DNA of 64,000 nucleotides from assembly GCF_023147585.1 (NCBI RefSeq), contig NZ_JAHXOZ010000001.1, forward strand, positions 248,001 to 312,000. Direction: 5' to 3'. How positions within the stretch are numbered: the first letter of the stretch is position 1; each line of letters begins with the position of its first letter. A model generated the notes under the pieces. The model made no database searches, was not told the DNA's origin, and saw nothing but the letters and a program-made list of their open reading frames with translations. The stretch comes from Micrococcus sp. EYE_212 (GTDB lineage Bacteria; Actinomycetota; Actinomycetes; Actinomycetales; Micrococcaceae). Of this stretch, positions 62,299-64,000 are shown piece by piece. The position numbers were made by a program, and so were the translations under genes.

Positions 62299-63984
62299 TC
62301 AGGCCTCGAGGATCACCGGCACGATCATGGGGCGGCGGCGCAGGCGGCGGTTGACCCACGTGCCCATGGTGCGGCGCACGACCTGCTGCAGCTGCTGCGT
62401 GGTGTGCTCCTTCTGGCCCTGCACGGCCTCCTCGATGGCGCGGGCGATCTTCGGCTTGATCTCCTCGAAGACCTTCTCGTCCTCGGCCACGCCGCGGGCG
62501 TGCACGTCCGGGCCGGACACGATCGCGCCGCTCTGGCGGTTGACGACGGTGACGATGGAGATGAAGCCCTCCTCGCCCAGCACACGGCGGTCCTTGAGGT
62601 CGAGGTCGGAGATCTCGCCCACGGAGGATCCGTCCACGTAGACGTAGCCGCAGTCGACCTCGCCGACGATCTGCACGCGGCCGTCGCTCATGTCCACCAC
62701 GGTGCCGTTGGCGGCCAGGATGACGTTCTCCTTCGGCACGCCCGTCTTCTCGGCGATGCGGCCGTTGGCGATGAGGTGGCGCGTCTCGCCGTGCACGGGC
62801 ATGACGTACTCGGGCTCCACGATGTTGTAGCAGTAGAGCAGCTCGCCCTCGGAGGCGTGGCCGGAGACGTGGACCTTGGCCATGCCCTTGTGGACCACCT
62901 GCGCGCCGAGCTTCATGAGCCCGTTGATCACGCGGAACACGGAGTTCTCGTTGCCCGGGATGAGCGAGGAGGCGAGGACCACGAGGTCCCCCTCCTGCAG
63001 CTGCACCTGGTGGTCGCCGTTGGCCATGCGGGACAGGGCGGCCATGGGCTCGCCCTGGGAGCCGGTGACCATGAGGACGACCTCGTCGTCCCGGTACTTG
63101 TCGATCTTGCGGATGTCCACGAGGATCCCGTTGGGCACGTTGAGGTAGCCCAGCTTCTGCGCGATCGTCATGTTCCGGATCATCGAGCGACCGCCGAAGG
63201 CGACCTTGCGCTTGTGCTTCGCGGCGGCGTCGAGCACCTGCTGGACGCGGTGTACGTGCGAGGAGAACGAGGCGACGACGATGCGGCGCTCGGCCGTGGC
63301 GAAGTAGCGCTCCAGCGTGGGGCCGATCTCCTTCTCCGTGGTGGTGAACCCGGGGACCTCGGCGTTCGTGGAGTCGGTCATGAACAGATCCACGCCCTCC
63401 TCGCCGAGACGGGCGAAGGAGCGCAGGTCCGTGATGCGGCCGTCGAGCGGCAGCTGGTCCATCTTGAAGTCGCCGGTGTGCAGGATGCTGCCTGCGTCCG
63501 TGTGGATGGCGACGGCGAGGGCGTCCGGGATGGAGTGGTTCACGGCCACGAACTCGCACTCGAAGGGGCCGTACTCCTCGATGTCCCCCTCCGTCACCGG
63601 GACGAGGACCGGCTTGATGCGGTGCTCCTCGAGCTTGGCCTCGATGAGGGCCAGCGTCAGCCTGGAGCCGATCAGCGGGATGTCCTTGCGCAGGCGCAGG
63701 AGGTAGGGCACGGCGCCGATGTGGTCCTCATGACCGTGGGTCAGCACGATGCCGACGACGTCGTCGAGGCGGTTCCGGATGTAGTCGAAGTCGGGGAGGA
63801 TCAGGTCCACGCCCGGCTGGGTCTCCTCGGGGAAGAGCACGCCGCAGTCGACGATCAGGATCTTGCCGTCGATCTCGAAGGTGACCATGTTGCGGCCGAC
63901 CTCCTCGAGGCCGCCGAGCTGCACGATGCGGCAGGTGTCACGGGCGAGCTTGGGCGGGGTGGACAGGCGGTTGCCTGGAGTCAT
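62299..63984 (-). CDS. rnj: Ribonuclease J
   Basis: 561 residues. Metallo-beta-lactamase HxHxDH motif [16 protein letters not shown] near residue 87; beta-CASP domain with [16 protein letters not shown] and [11 protein letters not shown]-terminal domain after about 450. A 5'-3' exonuclease and endonuclease in RNA decay and maturation. Starts at ATG 63984, close to the right edge; AAGGA lies about 11 bases upstream. Confidence 0.95.
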   Translation of the reverse strand: MTPGNRLSTPPKLARDTCRIVQLGGLEEVGRNMVTFEIDGKILIVDCGVLFPEETQPGVDLILPDFDYIRNRLDDVVGIVLTHGHEDHIGAVPYLLRLRKDIPLIGSRLTLALIEAKLEEHRIKPVLVPVTEGDIEEYGPFECEFVAVNHSIPDALAVAIHTDAGSILHTGDFKMDQLPLDGRITDLRSFARLGEEGVDLFMTDSTNAEVPGFTTTEKEIGPTLERYFATAERRIVVASFSSHVHRVQQVLDAAAKHKRKVAFGGRSMIRNMTIAQKLGYLNVPNGILVDIRKIDKYRDDEVVLMVTGSQGEPMAALSRMANGDHQVQLQEGDLVVLASSLIPGNENSVFRVINGLMKLGAQVVHKGMAKVHVSGHASEGELLYCYNIVEPEYVMPVHGETRHLIANGRIAEKTGVPKENVILAANGTVVDMSDGRVQIVGEVDCGYVYVDGSSVGEISDLDLKDRRVLGEEGFISIVTVVNRQSGAIVSGPDVHARGVAEDEKVFEEIKPKIARAIEEAVQGQKEHTTQQLQQVVRRTMGTWVNRRLRRRPMIVPVILEA

Positions 63985-64000
63985 GTGAGGGAGTCCTTGT

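Overview
The window is a very GC-rich (about 70% or more by eye) actinobacterial chromosome segment. Gene content and order point to the Micrococcaceae, most likely Micrococcus or a close relative. This is inference from: a fused multifunctional 2-oxoglutarate decarboxylase (Kgd), a SigR/RsrA-type thiol-stress pair, the 24-residue ribosomal protein bL37, the dual-substrate isomerase PriA in place of a plain HisA, and the conserved block rnj-ftsK-pgsA-cinA-clgR-DUF3046-recA-recX-miaB-miaA-dapF. No phage, insertion sequence, CRISPR array, rRNA or tRNA was found. The only RNA gene is tmRNA (ssrA).

Layout. 1-6.4 kb: guaB1, kgd, an SGNH-like hydrolase and bL37. 6.4-12.7 kb: rsrA-sigR opposed to aroA-rsgA, hisN and a two-gene fluoride channel (crcB x2), then a membrane protein whose 5' end looks broken. 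12.9-14 kb: ssrA and smpB. 14-16.9 kb: an acetoacetate operon (thiolase, scoA, scoB). 17-21.8 kb: prfB and the sdhCAB operon. 22-23.5 kb: a DASS-family carboxylate carrier, followed by a relic of a Doc-type toxin. 23.8-28.5 kb: a Tad/Flp pilus operon (tadA, tadB, tadC, pilin, three pseudopilin-like genes). It is divergent from a large EccC/EssC-like FtsK ATPase that has no other type VII secretion gene nearby. 31.8-38.8 kb: a hydrolase, small membrane proteins, an MFS transporter, a LURP-one protein, an LLM oxidoreductase/FMN reductase/MarR operon and a secreted trypsin-like protease. 38.9-43.4 kb: the histidine operon hisC-hisB-hisH-(small membrane protein)-priA-sseB. 43.4-50.2 kb: a LysM protein divergent from lexA, a second DASS carrier and hflX-dinG. 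50.3-64 kb: a truncated acetyltransferase, a methyltransferase, then the dapF-to-rnj block.

Regulation is the most informative part. (1) SigR-type promoters, GGAAT-N18-GTT, precede ssrA, clgR and the LLM/FMN-reductase/marR operon, and a one-mismatch version precedes sigR itself, so a thiol-stress regulon can be read from the DNA. (2) recA, hflX-dinG and ftsK share a second promoter layout, (A/G)(C/T)GTCCGCC-N8-TANNNT. Its spacing matches the LexA-independent DNA-damage (PafBC-type) promoter known from mycobacterial recA. A weaker copy lies between lexA and the LysM gene. recA also has a separate upstream LexA-box promoter. (3) At least nine genes (aroA, hisN, a hydrolase, an MFS transporter, hisC, a methyltransferase, dapF, miaB, ftsK) have a TANNNT -10 box ending 6 or 7 bases before the start codon, which predicts leaderless mRNAs and fixes their starts.
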